A program made the translations under genes and the position numbers. This document shows positions 1 to 8,672 of a stretch of 39,005 nucleotides of DNA, piece after piece; the stretch's first letter is position 1; every line of letters starts with the position of its first letter. The notes under the pieces were generated by a model. It made no database searches. It saw only the letters and a program-made list of their open reading frames with translations, and was not told the origin of the DNA. This DNA comes from Gemmatimonadota bacterium. Its GTDB lineage: Bacteria; Gemmatimonadota; Gemmatimonadetes; Gemmatimonadales; GWC2-71-9. The stretch covers positions 1 to 39,005 of the forward strand of contig JAEUJI010000295.1 of NCBI GenBank assembly GCA_016794805.1. The letters run 5' to 3'.

Positions 1-1188
1 TGGACCGCCGGCTCGGCCGCCCGGCGGCCCGGTGGCCCGGCGGCCCGGCCGTCGGTGGGCGAGGACGACCTGGACAGCGCGCTGGGGACCGCGGTCCGGA
101 TGCTGGCGGGCGCTCGCCGCCCGCTGCTCATGGTGGGGCACGGGGTCATCCTCTCCCGCGCCTACGACGAGGTGCGGGCGCTGGCCGAGAAGACCGGCAT
201 CCCCGTGATCACCACCCTGCTCGGCATCAGCGCCTTCCCGGAGTCGCATCCGCTGCATCTCGGCATGCCGGGGATGCACGGGGAAGTGCACGTCAACCGG
301 GCCATCCAGCACGCCGACGTGATCCTGGCCATCGGGCTGCGCTTCGACGACCGGGTGACGGGCAATACGGCGGGGTTCGCGCCGCAGGCCCAGATCATTC
401 ACCTCGATCTCGACCGGACCGAGATCGGGAAGAACATCCCGGTGGCCCTGGCGCTGGTCGGGGACGCGCGTGCGCTGGCCGCCCGCCTGACGGAGCGCCT
501 CCGGCCCCGCGACTGCGACGCCTGGCGCGCCGAGATCGCCGCCATGGCCCGGGAGCGGACCGAGGCCTACCGCGGCGACATGGCGCCGGACGCCATCCTG
601 GCGGGCATCCGCGAGGTCAGCGGGCCGGGCACCACCGTGGTGTCCGACGTGGGGCAGCACCAGATGTGGGTGGCCAAGCTGTTCGGCTACCAGGAGCGGA
701 ACAGCCACATCACGTCGGGGGGGCTCGGCACCATGGGGTTCGCGGTGCCGGCGGCGATGGGGGTGCACTTCGCCCGCCCGGACCGCCCGGTGTGGGCGAT
801 CTCCGGCGACGGCGGCTTCCAGATGAACATGCAGGAGATGGCCACGATGGTGCAGGAGGGGATCCCGGTGAAGATGGCGATCTTCAACAACGGCTACCTC
901 GGCATGGTGCGGCAGTGGCAGCAGTTCTTCCACGGCCGGCGGTACTCGGCCACGCCGATCTGGAGCCCCGACTACGTGAAGCTGGCCGAGGCCTATGGCA
1001 TCGCCGGCTACCGGGTCGAACATGCCCGGCAGGTCGAGGAGGCCGTCGCCCGGGCCATGCGGGAGCCGGGCCCGGCGGTGGTCGAGTTCCTGATCGAGCA
1101 GGAGGCCAACGTCTTCCCCATGATCCCCCCCGGCGGTTCGCTGTCGGAGCCGATCGAGTCGGCGCCCGCCGCCGCCCCGGCCACGTGA
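1..1188 (+). CDS. ilvB: Acetolactate synthase large subunit, 5'-truncated by window edge
   Basis: Catalytic subunit of acetohydroxyacid synthase: a ThDP- and FAD-dependent enzyme that condenses pyruvate with pyruvate or 2-oxobutyrate as the first common step to valine, leucine and isoleucine. The frame is open from base 1, so the start and roughly the first 170-190 residues of the usual 560-590 lie outside the window; the GTG at 55 is internal, not a start. Visible are the central domain and the C-terminal ThDP-binding domain, with the GDGGFQMN...NN motif (about 803-892) that binds Mg and diphosphate, followed by GYLGMVRQWQ. The Gly/Pro/Arg-rich stretch in the first 50 bases fits the linker between the first and central domains. 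It is followed with a 4-nt overlap by the regulatory subunit gene, the usual arrangement. Identity is secure; only the N-terminus is unknown. Confidence 0.96.
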   Translation, partial: WTAGSAARRPGGPAARPSVGEDDLDSALGTAVRMLAGARRPLLMVGHGVILSRAYDEVRALAEKTGIPVITTLLGISAFPESHPLHLGMPGMHGEVHVNRAIQHADVILAIGLRFDDRVTGNTAGFAPQAQIIHLDLDRTEIGKNIPVALALVGDARALAARLTERLRPRDCDAWRAEIAAMARERTEAYRGDMAPDAILAGIREVSGPGTTVVSDVGQHQMWVAKLFGYQERNSHITSGGLGTMGFAVPAAMGVHFARPDRPVWAISGDGGFQMNMQEMATMVQEGIPVKMAIFNNGYLGMVRQWQQFFHGRRYSATPIWSPDYVKLAEAYGIAGYRVEHARQVEEAVARAMREPGPAVVEFLIEQEANVFPMIPPGGSLSEPIESAPAAAPAT

Positions 1189-1748
1189 GCGCGCCGGTGC
1201 CGACCTGGGTGGTGGCGGTCCTGATCGAGGACGACCTGCTGGCGCTCAACCGCGCCGTGGGGATCGTGCGCCGCCGGAACCTGGCGCTGAGCGGCCTGAC
1301 CCTCGGGCCCTCGGGGCGCGCGGGCATCAACCGGCTGGTCCTCACCATCACCGGCGACCCCGCCGCCACCGCGCGGATGGCCAACCACTTCTCCAAGATG
1401 GCCGAGGTGCGGGGCGTGACGGTCCATCCGGAGTCCGAGTGCACCGCGCGGGAGCAGGCCCTGGTGCGGGTGCGGGTCTCGGCGGTGACGCTCTCGGCGC
1501 TGCTGGACGCCGTGGCGCTGTACGATGCCCGCATCGTGGAGGAGCACCCGGAGGACCTGACGGTCGAGGCCACCGGGACCGCCCCGTTCATGGTGTCGTT
1601 CCTGCGGGCGCTGGAACCCTTCGGGGTGCTGGACCTGGTGCGCGGCGCCGCGCTGTCGCTGCCGCCGCGGCCGGGCCCGGTGGCGGGCGCCCCGCCGGCC
1701 GGGGTCGGCGCGGCGCTTCCGCGAGTGGCGGCGGCCATTCCCGCCTGA
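1185..1748 (+). CDS. ilvN: Acetolactate synthase small (regulatory) subunit
   Basis: Regulatory subunit that binds the large subunit and normally confers valine feedback inhibition. The 187-residue product starts at GTG 1185, which overlaps the ilvB stop in a GTGA junction, implying translational coupling. The N-terminal ~80 residues form an ACT domain: a hydrophobic first strand (VVAVLIEDD), then [22 protein letters not shown] and a second strand around RLVLTITGD. The middle resembles the IlvH/IlvN C-terminal domain ([10 protein letters not shown], then [21 protein letters not shown]). The Ala/Pro-rich last 30 residues are probably disordered. The ACT domain here lacks the very common N-(X)PGVL signature, having [11 protein letters not shown] instead, so valine sensitivity cannot be assumed. 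Position between ilvB and ilvC supports the call. Confidence 0.9.
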   Translation: MSAPVPTWVVAVLIEDDLLALNRAVGIVRRRNLALSGLTLGPSGRAGINRLVLTITGDPAATARMANHFSKMAEVRGVTVHPESECTAREQALVRVRVSAVTLSALLDAVALYDARIVEEHPEDLTVEATGTAPFMVSFLRALEPFGVLDLVRGAALSLPPRPGPVAGAPPAGVGAALPRVAAAIPA

Positions 1749-1791
1749 TCGCACTGTTCCCGAACCACCTTACCATGCGTCTGGAGTCACG

Positions 1792-2868
1792 ATGACTGAG
1801 CAGAGCGGCCTGAGCGCCTCGAGCCCGCGGATCTACTACGACAAGGATGCCGATCTCCGCCGGCTCGCCGGCCGGACGTTCGCGATCATCGGCTACGGCA
1901 GCCAGGGCCATGCCCACGCCCTCAACCTGCGGGACAGCGGCGCCCGGGTCATCGTGGGGCTCCGGCCCGGCGGCGGTTCCTGGCGCAAGGCGGAGGGCGC
2001 CGGCCTCTCGGTCATGTCCGTCGCGGATGCCGCGAAGGCCGCCGACGTGATCATGATGCTGGTCCCGGACCAGGACGGCCGGACCATCTACGACGCCGCC
2101 GTCGGGCCGCAACTCACGGCGGGGAAGACGCTGATGTTCGCGCACGGCTTCAACGTGCACTTCAAGGAGATCGTCCCGCCGGCGAACGTGGACGTCTCGA
2201 TGATCGCGCCCAAGTCCCCCGGCCACCTGGTGCGGAGCGAGTTCGAGGCGGGACGGGGCGTCCCGGGGCTGGTGGCCATCCACCAGGACGCGAGCGGGCA
2301 GGCGCTCGCCAACGCCCTGGCCTACGGGTCCGGCATCGGCTGCGCCCGGGCGGGGATCATCGAGACCAGCTTCCGGGAGGAGACCGAGACCGACCTGTTC
2401 GGTGAGCAGGCGGTGCTCTGCGGCGGGGTGACGGCACTGATCAAGGCCGGGTTCGAGACCCTGACGGAGGCGGGCTACCGGCCCGAGATGGCCTACTTCG
2501 AGTGCCTGCACGAGCTCAAGCTGATCGTGGACCTCATCAACCGCGGCGGCCTCACGTTCATGCGCTACTCCATCAGCGACACCGCGGAGTATGGCGACTA
2601 CACCCGCGGCCCGCGGATCATCACCGCCACCACCAAGGCGGAGATGCGCAAGATCCTGACCGAGGTGCAGAGCGGGCAGTTCGCCCGGGAATGGCTGGCG
2701 GAGCACCGGGGCGGCGGGGCGAACTTCGCCCGGATGCGCCAGGCGGATGCCACGCACCCGATCGAGGTGGTGGGCGCCCAGCTGCGGGCCATGATGCCCT
2801 GGTCCGAGGAAGGCAAGGCGGCGCAGGCGGCGGCGCGGGCCAAGGCGCCGGCGCACGCGGCGGTCTGA
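1792..2868 (+). CDS. ilvC: Ketol-acid reductoisomerase (class I)
   Basis: Catalyses Mg-dependent alkyl migration and NAD(P)H reduction of acetolactate or acetohydroxybutyrate to the dihydroxy acid, the second common step of branched-chain synthesis. The 358-residue product is slightly longer than usual for class I (about 330-340). The Rossmann motif [17 protein letters not shown] sits near residues 34-50. The C-terminal knotted domain shows the metal-binding acidic motifs [16 protein letters not shown] and [12 protein letters not shown], and the SDTAEYGDY motif. ATG 1792 follows a GGAG eight nt upstream. It lies 43 nt after ilvN and three nt before leuC, so it is co-transcribed with both neighbours. 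The C-terminal Ala-rich tail accounts for the extra length. Confidence 0.97.
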   Translation: MTEQSGLSASSPRIYYDKDADLRRLAGRTFAIIGYGSQGHAHALNLRDSGARVIVGLRPGGGSWRKAEGAGLSVMSVADAAKAADVIMMLVPDQDGRTIYDAAVGPQLTAGKTLMFAHGFNVHFKEIVPPANVDVSMIAPKSPGHLVRSEFEAGRGVPGLVAIHQDASGQALANALAYGSGIGCARAGIIETSFREETETDLFGEQAVLCGGVTALIKAGFETLTEAGYRPEMAYFECLHELKLIVDLINRGGLTFMRYSISDTAEYGDYTRGPRIITATTKAEMRKILTEVQSGQFAREWLAEHRGGGANFARMRQADATHPIEVVGAQLRAMMPWSEEGKAAQAAARAKAPAHAAV

Positions 2869-2871
2869 GCG

Positions 2872-4305
2872 ATGCCCGCCCGGACGCTCTTCGACAAGGT
2901 CTGGGATGCCCACGTCGTCCACCAGGTGGCCGGCGGGGGCCCGGCCCTGCTCTACGTGGACCTGCACCTGGTGCACGAAGTCACCAGTCCGCAGGCGTTC
3001 GAGGGCCTCCGGCTGGCCGGTCGCCGGGTGCGCCGGCCGGACCTGACCCTGGCGACGGTGGATCACAACGTCCCCACCGGCGACCGGAGCCTGCCCATCG
3101 CCGACCTGGTGTCCCGGCGCCAGGTGGAGCTGCTGCTGGAGAACGCCCGCGACTACGGCATCGAGCTGTACGATCTCGCCTCCCCGGCGCAGGGCATCGT
3201 GCACGTCATCGGCCCGGAACTCGGCGCCACCCAGCCGGGGATGACCATCGTCTGCGGCGACTCCCACACCTCGACCCACGGCGCCTTCGGGGCGCTCGCC
3301 TTCGGCATCGGCACCAGCGACGTCGAGCATGTGCTGGCCACCCAGACGGTGCTGTTCCAGAAGCCGAAGACGCTGGAGGCGCGGTTCCACGGCCTGCCGG
3401 GCCGCGGGGTGGGGGCCAAGGACCTGATCCTGGCGCTCATCGGGCAGATTGGCACCGCGGGCGCGACCGGGCACGTGATCGAATACACCGGCCCCGCCAT
3501 CCGGGCGCTGTCGATGGAAGGCCGGATGACGATCTGCAACATGTCGATCGAGGCGGGGGCGCGCGCCGGGATGATCGCGCCGGACGAGACGACCTTCGCC
3601 TACCTCATGGGGCGGCTCAAGGCGCCCGCGGGCCGGGCCTGGACGGCGGCGGTGGATCGCTGGAGCCTGCTGGTGAGCGATCCCGACGCCCGCTACGACC
3701 GGCGGGTCGACATCAACGTGGGCGGCATCGCCCCCCAGGTCACCTGGGGGACGAGTCCCGGGATGGTGACCGGCATTGATGGCGCGGTGCCCGAGCCCGC
3801 CAGCTTCACATCCCCGGCCGAGCAGGAAGCCGCGCGCCGCGCGCTGGCCTACATGGGCCTCGAGCCGGGCCGGCCGCTGGAGGGGACGCCGGTGCAGCGA
3901 GTGTTCATCGGCAGCTGCACCAACGCCCGCATCGACGACCTGCGGGAGGCCGCCCGCGTGGTGCGCGGGCGCCGGGTCGCGGCCGGCGTGCGCGCCATGG
4001 TGGTCCCGGGGTCCATGGCGGTGAAGGCCCAGGCGGAACGGGAGGGACTGGACCTGGTCTTCCGGGAGGCGGGGTTCGAGTGGCGGAACGCCGGCTGCTC
4101 CATGTGCCTGGGCATGAACCCGGACATCCTGGCGGGCGGGGAACGCTGCGCCTCCACCTCCAACCGCAACTTCGAGGGCCGGCAGGGGAAGGGCGGGCGC
4201 ACCCACCTGCTGAGTCCGGCGATGGCCGCCGCCGCGGCCGTCACCGGGTGCCTCACCGACGTCCGCAAGCTCGAGCCGGCGGGCGAAGCAATCCTGGTGG
4301 GCTGA
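2872..4305 (+). CDS. leuC: 3-isopropylmalate dehydratase large subunit
   Basis: Large subunit of the [4Fe-4S] isopropylmalate isomerase, interconverting 2- and 3-isopropylmalate in leucine synthesis. The 477-residue length is normal for the bacterial LeuC type. Cluster ligands are visible at C349 (IGSCTNARI), C409 and C412 ([10 protein letters not shown]); the aconitase signature [19 protein letters not shown] lies near residues 128-146. The start ATG is only three nt after the ilvC stop, which joins the ilv and leu halves into one transcription unit. It requires LeuD, encoded immediately downstream. An in-family alternative such as homoaconitase is unlikely given the neighbouring leuD and leuB. 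Confidence 0.97.
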   Translation: MPARTLFDKVWDAHVVHQVAGGGPALLYVDLHLVHEVTSPQAFEGLRLAGRRVRRPDLTLATVDHNVPTGDRSLPIADLVSRRQVELLLENARDYGIELYDLASPAQGIVHVIGPELGATQPGMTIVCGDSHTSTHGAFGALAFGIGTSDVEHVLATQTVLFQKPKTLEARFHGLPGRGVGAKDLILALIGQIGTAGATGHVIEYTGPAIRALSMEGRMTICNMSIEAGARAGMIAPDETTFAYLMGRLKAPAGRAWTAAVDRWSLLVSDPDARYDRRVDINVGGIAPQVTWGTSPGMVTGIDGAVPEPASFTSPAEQEAARRALAYMGLEPGRPLEGTPVQRVFIGSCTNARIDDLREAARVVRGRRVAAGVRAMVVPGSMAVKAQAEREGLDLVFREAGFEWRNAGCSMCLGMNPDILAGGERCASTSNRNFEGRQGKGGRTHLLSPAMAAAAAVTGCLTDVRKLEPAGEAILVG

Positions 4306-4309
4306 GCGC

Positions 4310-4924
4310 ATGACGCCCTTCACGACGCATACCGGGATCGTCGCCGCGCTGCCCCGGGTCAACGTGGACACCGACCAGATCATCCCGAAGCAGTTCCTCA
4401 AGCGGGTGGAGCGCACCGGCTTCGGGCCGGCGCTGTTCCACGACTGGCGCTACCGGGCCGACGGCTCCCCCGATCCGGCCTTCGAGCTCAACCAGCCGCG
4501 CGCGGCCGGGGCCTCGGTCCTGATCGCCGGGCCCAATTTCGGCTGCGGTTCCTCCCGGGAGCACGCGCCGTGGGCCCTCGGCGAATATGGCTTCCGCGCC
4601 ATCCTGAGCGAGTCGTTCGCCGACATCTTCTACGCCAACTGCTGCCAGAACGGGCTCCTGCCGGTGCGGCTCACGCCGGCGGAAATGACGGAGCTCTTCC
4701 AGCGGCACGCCGCCGCCCCCGGCCCCTACCACCTGACCGTGGACCTGGAGCGCTGCGAAGTGCGCGACGACGCCGGGTTCCGCGCCAGCTTCAACATGGA
4801 CGCCTACCGCCGCGCGTCTCTCCTCGAGGGGCTCGACGAGATCGGCCTCACCCTCCAGCTGGAGCCGGAGATCGCCGCTTACGAGCGCCGCCGCGCCGCG
4901 CTCGCCGCCCGCTACGCCTCGTGA
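4310..4924 (+). CDS. leuD: 3-isopropylmalate dehydratase small subunit
   Basis: Small (swivel-domain) subunit that forms the isopropylmalate isomerase with LeuC. The 204-residue product carries the N-terminal motif VNVDTDQIIPKQFLKRV, the substrate-loop motif GPNFGCGSSREHAPWAL and the downstream SESFADIFYANCCQNGLLP typical of the family. ATG 4310 is four nt after leuC. The stop codon overlaps the GTG start of leuB (4921-4924), so expression of the three leu genes is likely coupled. Length and motif order are normal for bacterial LeuD. Confidence 0.97.
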   Translation: MTPFTTHTGIVAALPRVNVDTDQIIPKQFLKRVERTGFGPALFHDWRYRADGSPDPAFELNQPRAAGASVLIAGPNFGCGSSREHAPWALGEYGFRAILSESFADIFYANCCQNGLLPVRLTPAEMTELFQRHAAAPGPYHLTVDLERCEVRDDAGFRASFNMDAYRRASLLEGLDEIGLTLQLEPEIAAYERRRAALAARYAS

Positions 4925-5979
4925 CGGTGCATCGCATCGCCGTCCTGCCGGGGGACGGCATCGGGCCCGAGGTGATCGCCGCCGGGCTCGCGGTGCTGCG
5001 GGCCGCCGGGGAGCGGTACGGGCTCCGCCTGGAGCTGGCCGAGTATCCGATGGGGGCCGCGGGCGTCGCGGCGCATGGCGACCCGTTCCCCCGGCCGACC
5101 GCGGAGGGTGTCGTGGGAGCCGCGGCCGTCCTGCTCGGCGCGGTGGGTGATCCCGCCCTCGATGGCGCCCCCCGCCACCTCAAGCCCGAAACCGGCCTGC
5201 TCGCGCTCCGGGCGCGGCTCGGGGTCTTCGCCAATCTCCGCCCGGTGGCGATCCACCCTGCGCTGGGGCACAGCTCTCCCCTCCGGCCCGAGCGCCTCGC
5301 GGGCACCGACCTGCTGATCGTGCGGGAGCTGACGGGCGGGCTCTACTATGGAGAACCGCGGAGCAACGACGGTCAGGTGGCGGTCAACACCCTGCGCTAC
5401 ACCCGGCCGGAGATCGAGCGGGTCTCCCGGCTCGCCTTCGAGGCGGCGCGGGGGCGGCGGAAGAAGCTGCTCTCGGTGGACAAGGCCAACGTGCTCGAGA
5501 CGTCCCAGCTCTGGCGGCAGGTGGTCAGCGAGCTCGCCGCGGGCTACCCGGACGTGCAGCTGGAGCACATCTACGTGGACTACGCCGCCATGCGGCTGGT
5601 GAGCGATCCCGCCTCGCTCGACGTGGTGCTGACGGAGAATATGTTCGGCGACATCCTGAGCGACGAGGCGGCCGTCCTCGCCGGCTCGCTGGGCCTGCTC
5701 CCCAGCGCCTCGCTGGGCAACGGCCCGGGGCTCTACGAACCGATCCACGGGTCGGCGCCGCCCCTCGCCGGGAAGGACGTCGCCAATCCGATCGGGACCA
5801 TCGGCAGCGTGGCGCTGATGCTGCGCTACAGCCTGGCGCGGCCGGACGCCGCGGACGCGATTGACCGGGCCGTGGCGCGAGCGCTCACCGGCGGCGCGCG
5901 GACCCGCGACATCGCGGCGCCGGGGGAGGCGGTGATCGGTACCCGGGAGATGGCCGCCCGGATCGTCTCAGCCCTGTAA
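4921..5979 (+). CDS. leuB: 3-isopropylmalate dehydrogenase
   Basis: NAD-dependent oxidative decarboxylation of 3-isopropylmalate to 2-oxoisocaproate. The 352-residue product has the N-terminal RIAVLPGDGIGPEV, the substrate-binding arginines (LRARLG, and RELTGGLYYGEPR), the catalytic lysine in SVDKANVLETS, the YVDYAAM segment and the metal-binding ENMFGDILSDEA. The C-terminal GSAPPLAGKDVANPIGTIGS is the NAD-binding region. GTG 4921 is chosen because it gives the exact family N-terminus and overlaps the leuD stop; a second GTG at 4927 would be a weaker alternative. It is the last gene of the operon; leuA (isopropylmalate synthase) is not in the window. A perfect GC-rich hairpin follows the stop. 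Confidence 0.96.
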   Translation: MTVHRIAVLPGDGIGPEVIAAGLAVLRAAGERYGLRLELAEYPMGAAGVAAHGDPFPRPTAEGVVGAAAVLLGAVGDPALDGAPRHLKPETGLLALRARLGVFANLRPVAIHPALGHSSPLRPERLAGTDLLIVRELTGGLYYGEPRSNDGQVAVNTLRYTRPEIERVSRLAFEAARGRRKKLLSVDKANVLETSQLWRQVVSELAAGYPDVQLEHIYVDYAAMRLVSDPASLDVVLTENMFGDILSDEAAVLAGSLGLLPSASLGNGPGLYEPIHGSAPPLAGKDVANPIGTIGSVALMLRYSLARPDAADAIDRAVARALTGGARTRDIAAPGEAVIGTREMAARIVSAL

Positions 5980-5982
5980 CGG

Positions 5983-6012
5983 CGCGGCGCCCGATGGGAG
6001 CCGGGCGCCGCG
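5983..6012. terminator. GC-rich hairpin between convergent leuB and the small CxxC gene
   Basis: An 11-bp perfect stem, CGCGGCGCCCG paired with its complement across an 8-nt loop, starts four nt after the leuB stop and ends 24 nt before the stop of the opposing gene. There is no U-tract on either strand, so it may be a bidirectional pause or RNA-end structure rather than a textbook intrinsic terminator. Confidence 0.6.
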
Positions 6013-6036
6013 GGTCACTCCGAACTCCGGGGTGGG

Positions 6037-6294
6037 TCAGCCCGGGGGCGGTGCCGGGACCGGGAAGGAGAGGGTGAACTTGAGCATCTGGTCGGGAAAC
6101 CGCGCCAGGTCCGCGTCGGTCAGGGCCGGCGCCCGGTCGGAGATGCGCGCCCGTAACGCCGCCTCGTAGGGGCGCTGCAGCTCGACGAGGCACTCGGCGC
6201 AGAAGGCGCCGTCGATCTCGCCGAACAGGTGACAGGTGACGGTGACGCCGTCCCGGGCGACAGCTTCTCTGGTCGTGCAGCGCTGGCAGAGCAT
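6037..6294 (-). CDS. Small double-CxxC protein, unknown function
   Basis: An 85-residue protein not recognised as a named family. Its N-terminal half is a probable zinc-binding module: MLCQRCTTREAV, a further Cys in VTCHLF, and AFCAECLVEL, giving CxxC...C...CxxC spacing as in small zinc ribbons. The C-terminal half is rich in Arg, Ala and Pro and ends in APPPG. ATG 6294 is chosen over the upstream in-frame ATG because a GGAGG sits five nt before it and the cysteine motif begins immediately. It is downstream of ilvD on the same strand (86 nt apart) and could be co-transcribed, but no functional link is evident. Confidence 0.7.
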   Translation of the reverse strand: MLCQRCTTREAVARDGVTVTCHLFGEIDGAFCAECLVELQRPYEAALRARISDRAPALTDADLARFPDQMLKFTLSFPVPAPPPG

Positions 6295-6380
6295 GTGGGC
6301 CTCCGGTCGTCGTGGAATTCCCAGAATGCCGGGAACATGACGTGCCGGGGGCCCAATGGTTTCGGCGCCGCCGCTCCGGC

Positions 6381-8060
6381 TCACTCGAGGTCGGTGACGG
6401 CGCCCAGGCTGGCGCTCGAGACCTGCCGGGCGTACTTGGCGAGCACGCCGCGGGTGTAGCGGACGGGGCGCGGTTGCCAGGCGGCACGGCGCCGCTCGAG
6501 TTCCGCGCCTGCGACCTCGAGCTGCAGCAGGCGGCGCGGCGCGTCGATGGTGATGGCGTCTCCCTCCTCGACCAGCGCGAGGGTGCCGCCAACCGCCGCC
6601 TCGGGCGCCACATGCCCGACCACCATCCCGTAGGTCCCGCCGGAGAAGCGGCCGTCGGTGATCAGCCCGACGCTGTCGCCCAGCCCGGCGCCGATGATGG
6701 CGGACGTCGGGGAGAGCATCTCCCTCATCCCCGGCCCGCCCCGCGGCCCCTCATAGCGGATCACGATGACGTCCCCGGCGCGGATCCGGCCGCCGAGAAT
6801 CGCCTCCAGGCAGGCCTCCTCGGAATCGAAGACTCTGGCCGGGCCGGTCAGGCTTGGCTGCTTGACCCCGGTGATCTTCGCAACGCTCCCCTCCACGGCC
6901 AGATTGCCCCGCAGGATCGCCAGGTGGCCCTGGGCGTACAGCGGGCGGGACCAGGGGCGGATCACGTCCTGGGCGGCGACGGGCTCGTCGGGCACGGTCC
7001 GGAGCGTCTCGGCGACCGTCTCACCGGTGATTGTCAGGCAGTCGCCGTGGAGCGCGCCGTGGACCAGCAGCATCTTCATCACCTGGGGGATGCCGCCGGC
7101 GGCGTGGAGCTCCGTGGCCACGTAGCGGCCGGAGGGTTTGAGGTCACACAGGACCGGCACGCGGGCCCGGATGGCCTCGAAGTCATCCAGTGCCAGGGGC
7201 ACCCCCGCCGCGTGGGCGATCGCCAGGAGGTGCAGGACCGCGTTGGTGGATCCGCCGATGGCCATGACCACGGCGATGGCGTTCTCGAACGCGGGCCGGG
7301 TGAGGATCTGGCTGGGCAGCCGCCGGTGGCGGATCGCGTCCAGCAGCACCACCCCTGACCGGGCCGCGCTCTCCGCCTTCTCGGCGTCCTCCGCGGCCAT
7401 GGTCGAGGAGCCGGGGAGGCTCATCCCCATGGCCTCGATGGCGGAGGACATGGTGTTGGCGGTGTACATCCCGCCGCAGGAGCCGGCGCCGGGGCAGGCA
7501 TGGCGCTCCACCTGCTCGAGCTCGGCGGCGCCGATCTTCCCCGCGCTGAACTGGCCCACCGCCTCGAAGGCGCTCACGATCGTCAGGTCGCGCCCATCGA
7601 GGTGCCCCGGCTTGATGGTGCCGCCGTAGACGAAGATGGACGGGAGGTCCAGCCGAGCGAGGGCGATCAGCGCTCCGGGCATGTTCTTGTCGCACCCGCC
7701 CACCGCGATGACCCCGTCCATGCTCTCCGCGTTGACCGCGGTCTCGATCGAGTCGGCGATCACCTCCCGGGAGACCAGGGAGTACTTCATCCCCTCGGTG
7801 CCCATCGAGATGCCATCGCTCACGGTGATGGTGCCGAACAGCTGCGGCATCCCGCCGGCCCCCCGGATGGCCGCCTCCGCCCGCCGCGCGAGGAGGTCGA
7901 GGCCGGCATTGCAGGGCGTGATGGTGCTGAAGCCGTTGGCCACGCCCACGATAGGCTTGTCGAAGTCGCCGTCGCCGAAGCCGACGGCGCGGAGCATGGC
8001 GCGATTGGGGGCGCGCTGCACGCCCTGGGTCACGATGCGGGAGCGGAGGTTGTCGGCCAT
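6381..8060 (-). CDS. ilvD: Dihydroxy-acid dehydratase
   Basis: Iron-sulfur dehydratase that turns dihydroxyisovalerate and dihydroxymethylvalerate into the 2-oxo acids, the third common step of branched-chain synthesis. The 559-residue length is normal. The three cluster cysteines are in [16 protein letters not shown] and [14 protein letters not shown]; the C-terminal [20 protein letters not shown] is the family active-site signature. ATG 8060 gives the classic start ([27 protein letters not shown]); the frame stays open upstream for 134 codons, but that extension is out of family. No Shine-Dalgarno is visible before the ATG. It is transcribed away from the ilv-leu operon, so it is separately regulated although it completes the same pathway. 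Confidence 0.96.
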   Translation of the reverse strand: MADNLRSRIVTQGVQRAPNRAMLRAVGFGDGDFDKPIVGVANGFSTITPCNAGLDLLARRAEAAIRGAGGMPQLFGTITVSDGISMGTEGMKYSLVSREVIADSIETAVNAESMDGVIAVGGCDKNMPGALIALARLDLPSIFVYGGTIKPGHLDGRDLTIVSAFEAVGQFSAGKIGAAELEQVERHACPGAGSCGGMYTANTMSSAIEAMGMSLPGSSTMAAEDAEKAESAARSGVVLLDAIRHRRLPSQILTRPAFENAIAVVMAIGGSTNAVLHLLAIAHAAGVPLALDDFEAIRARVPVLCDLKPSGRYVATELHAAGGIPQVMKMLLVHGALHGDCLTITGETVAETLRTVPDEPVAAQDVIRPWSRPLYAQGHLAILRGNLAVEGSVAKITGVKQPSLTGPARVFDSEEACLEAILGGRIRAGDVIVIRYEGPRGGPGMREMLSPTSAIIGAGLGDSVGLITDGRFSGGTYGMVVGHVAPEAAVGGTLALVEEGDAITIDAPRRLLQLEVAGAELERRRAAWQPRPVRYTRGVLAKYARQVSSASLGAVTDLE

Positions 8061-8110
8061 CGGGCGGGGACGGGTGGGAGAAGCCAGCGGGCGACGGTCG
8101 CCCGGGTGGG

Positions 8111-8116
8111 AATCTA
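8111..8116 (-). promoter_or_regulatory. Proximal -10-like element of ilvD (P2)
   Basis: TAGATT on the minus strand, 50 nt before the ilvD ATG; the same hexamer precedes other genes here (9905, 16992, 31685). No good -35 is visible, so it is a candidate only. Confidence 0.35.
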
Positions 8117-8141
8117 TGCACCCGGACGAGGACATGACAGC

Positions 8142-8172
8142 GAAGCGGGGGCCCGCTCCGGGCCCCCGCTTC
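8142..8172 (-). promoter_or_regulatory. Strong hairpin in ilvD upstream region, possible attenuator
   Basis: A perfect 14-bp stem with a 3-nt loop (arms 8142-8155 and 8159-8172), ending 81 nt before the ilvD ATG. It is preceded on the minus strand by a smaller 6-bp hairpin (8176-8192). No U-tract follows on either strand. If transcription starts at the distal promoter, it lies in the ilvD leader and could terminate or pause transcription. Confidence 0.5.
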
Positions 8173-8461
8173 ACGCGCCCGCCTGCCGGGCGGAGCGGCT
8201 CTCGCTTCCTGCTGCACGTGCCTGGGACGACGAGCGAGAGGAGAAGTGGCAGCGTCCGGTTGACGGCCGACGGCCATCCCGGCCAGTCCGCGCCCCGGGG
8301 TGGGGGCGGCAGGATGTCTACCGACCGCCCACCGGCCGCTGACCACCTCTCCACGCAGTGTTTCTGGTCCCGGGTCCTGCGATCCGTGCGCCGCCGTGTC
8401 CACCACCCCAGCCAGCAACCGGACATCAGGCACGGAGCCCCCGGTGCCAGGCTCAGGGGCA

Positions 8462-8490
8462 AAGCTATCTGCCGGAGTGCTGAGTGTCAA
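8462..8490 (-). promoter_or_regulatory. Distal ilvD promoter (P1)
   Basis: On the minus strand a perfect TTGACA (8485-8490) is followed after 17 nt by TAGCTT (8462-8467), inside the only AT-rich stretch of this intergenic region. Use of this promoter would give ilvD a leader of roughly 390 nt. Confidence 0.6.
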
Positions 8491-8565
8491 GTGATTTGTG
8501 CGAAATCAGCAATATTTGGTGCTCACTTTGCACCATATCAGCTGATTGTCGCGAGAAATGATCTC

Positions 8566-8599
8566 GAAAACAACAAAGCCGCACGATTTATCGTGCGGC
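8566..8599 (-). terminator. Rho-independent terminator of the thioesterase-DJ-1/PfpI unit
   Basis: Minus-strand hairpin with arms GCCGCACGAT and ATCGTGCGGC around a 2-nt centre (8578-8599), followed by a T-rich tract, TTTGTTGTTTTC (8566-8577). It lies about 75 nt after the stop at 8673 and upstream of the distal ilvD promoter, insulating the two units. Confidence 0.85.
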
Positions 8600-8672
8600 C
8601 AAGGCAATGGTCCAACCCCTGCAAATGCCCGCCAACCAGACACCGTCAACTGCTTCGCCGCAAGCGACTTGC

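Larger units (their letters stand above)
8061..8672. other. Intergenic region between ilvD and the DJ-1/PfpI gene
   Basis: About 610 nt with no convincing gene. It contains, in ilvD reading direction, the terminator of the upstream gene (8566-8599), an AT-rich stretch with a consensus -35 (8462-8490), a leader with two hairpins (8176-8192 and 8142-8172), and a second -10-like TAGATT (8111-8116). Open frames in it are GC-driven and lack family features. Confidence 0.7.

Noticed and set aside
14-52. GGCCCGG-rich tandem repeat at the window start as a regulatory repeat
   Set aside because: It lies in the ilvB frame and encodes an Arg/Gly/Pro/Ala linker; low complexity is enough to explain it.
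55-57. GTG 55 as the start of ilvB
   Set aside because: The frame is open to base 1 and the protein would lack the whole N-terminal domain; the gene is cut by the window edge.
1588-4416. A 942-codon open frame antisense to ilvN, ilvC, leuC
   Set aside because: It is the shadow of three certain genes in high-GC DNA, with low-complexity Arg/Gly/His/Pro composition and no domain.
8226-8252. Minus-strand codons Leu-Pro-Leu-Leu-Leu-Ser-Leu-Val-Val upstream of ilvD, as a branched-chain attenuation leader peptide
   Set aside because: No nearby ATG, GTG or TTG opens this frame and it has no stop before ilvD; it runs in frame into the gene, so it cannot act as a classical leader peptide.
8341-8380. 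AGAGGTGGTCAGCGG on the minus strand as a T-box element
   Set aside because: It misses the AGGGTGGNACCGCG core, lies far from the hairpin and has no specifier or Stem I features.
8061-8600. Plus- and minus-strand open frames in the ilvD upstream region as genes
   Set aside because: They overlap promoter and terminator signals, have Arg/Pro-biased composition and no recognisable features.
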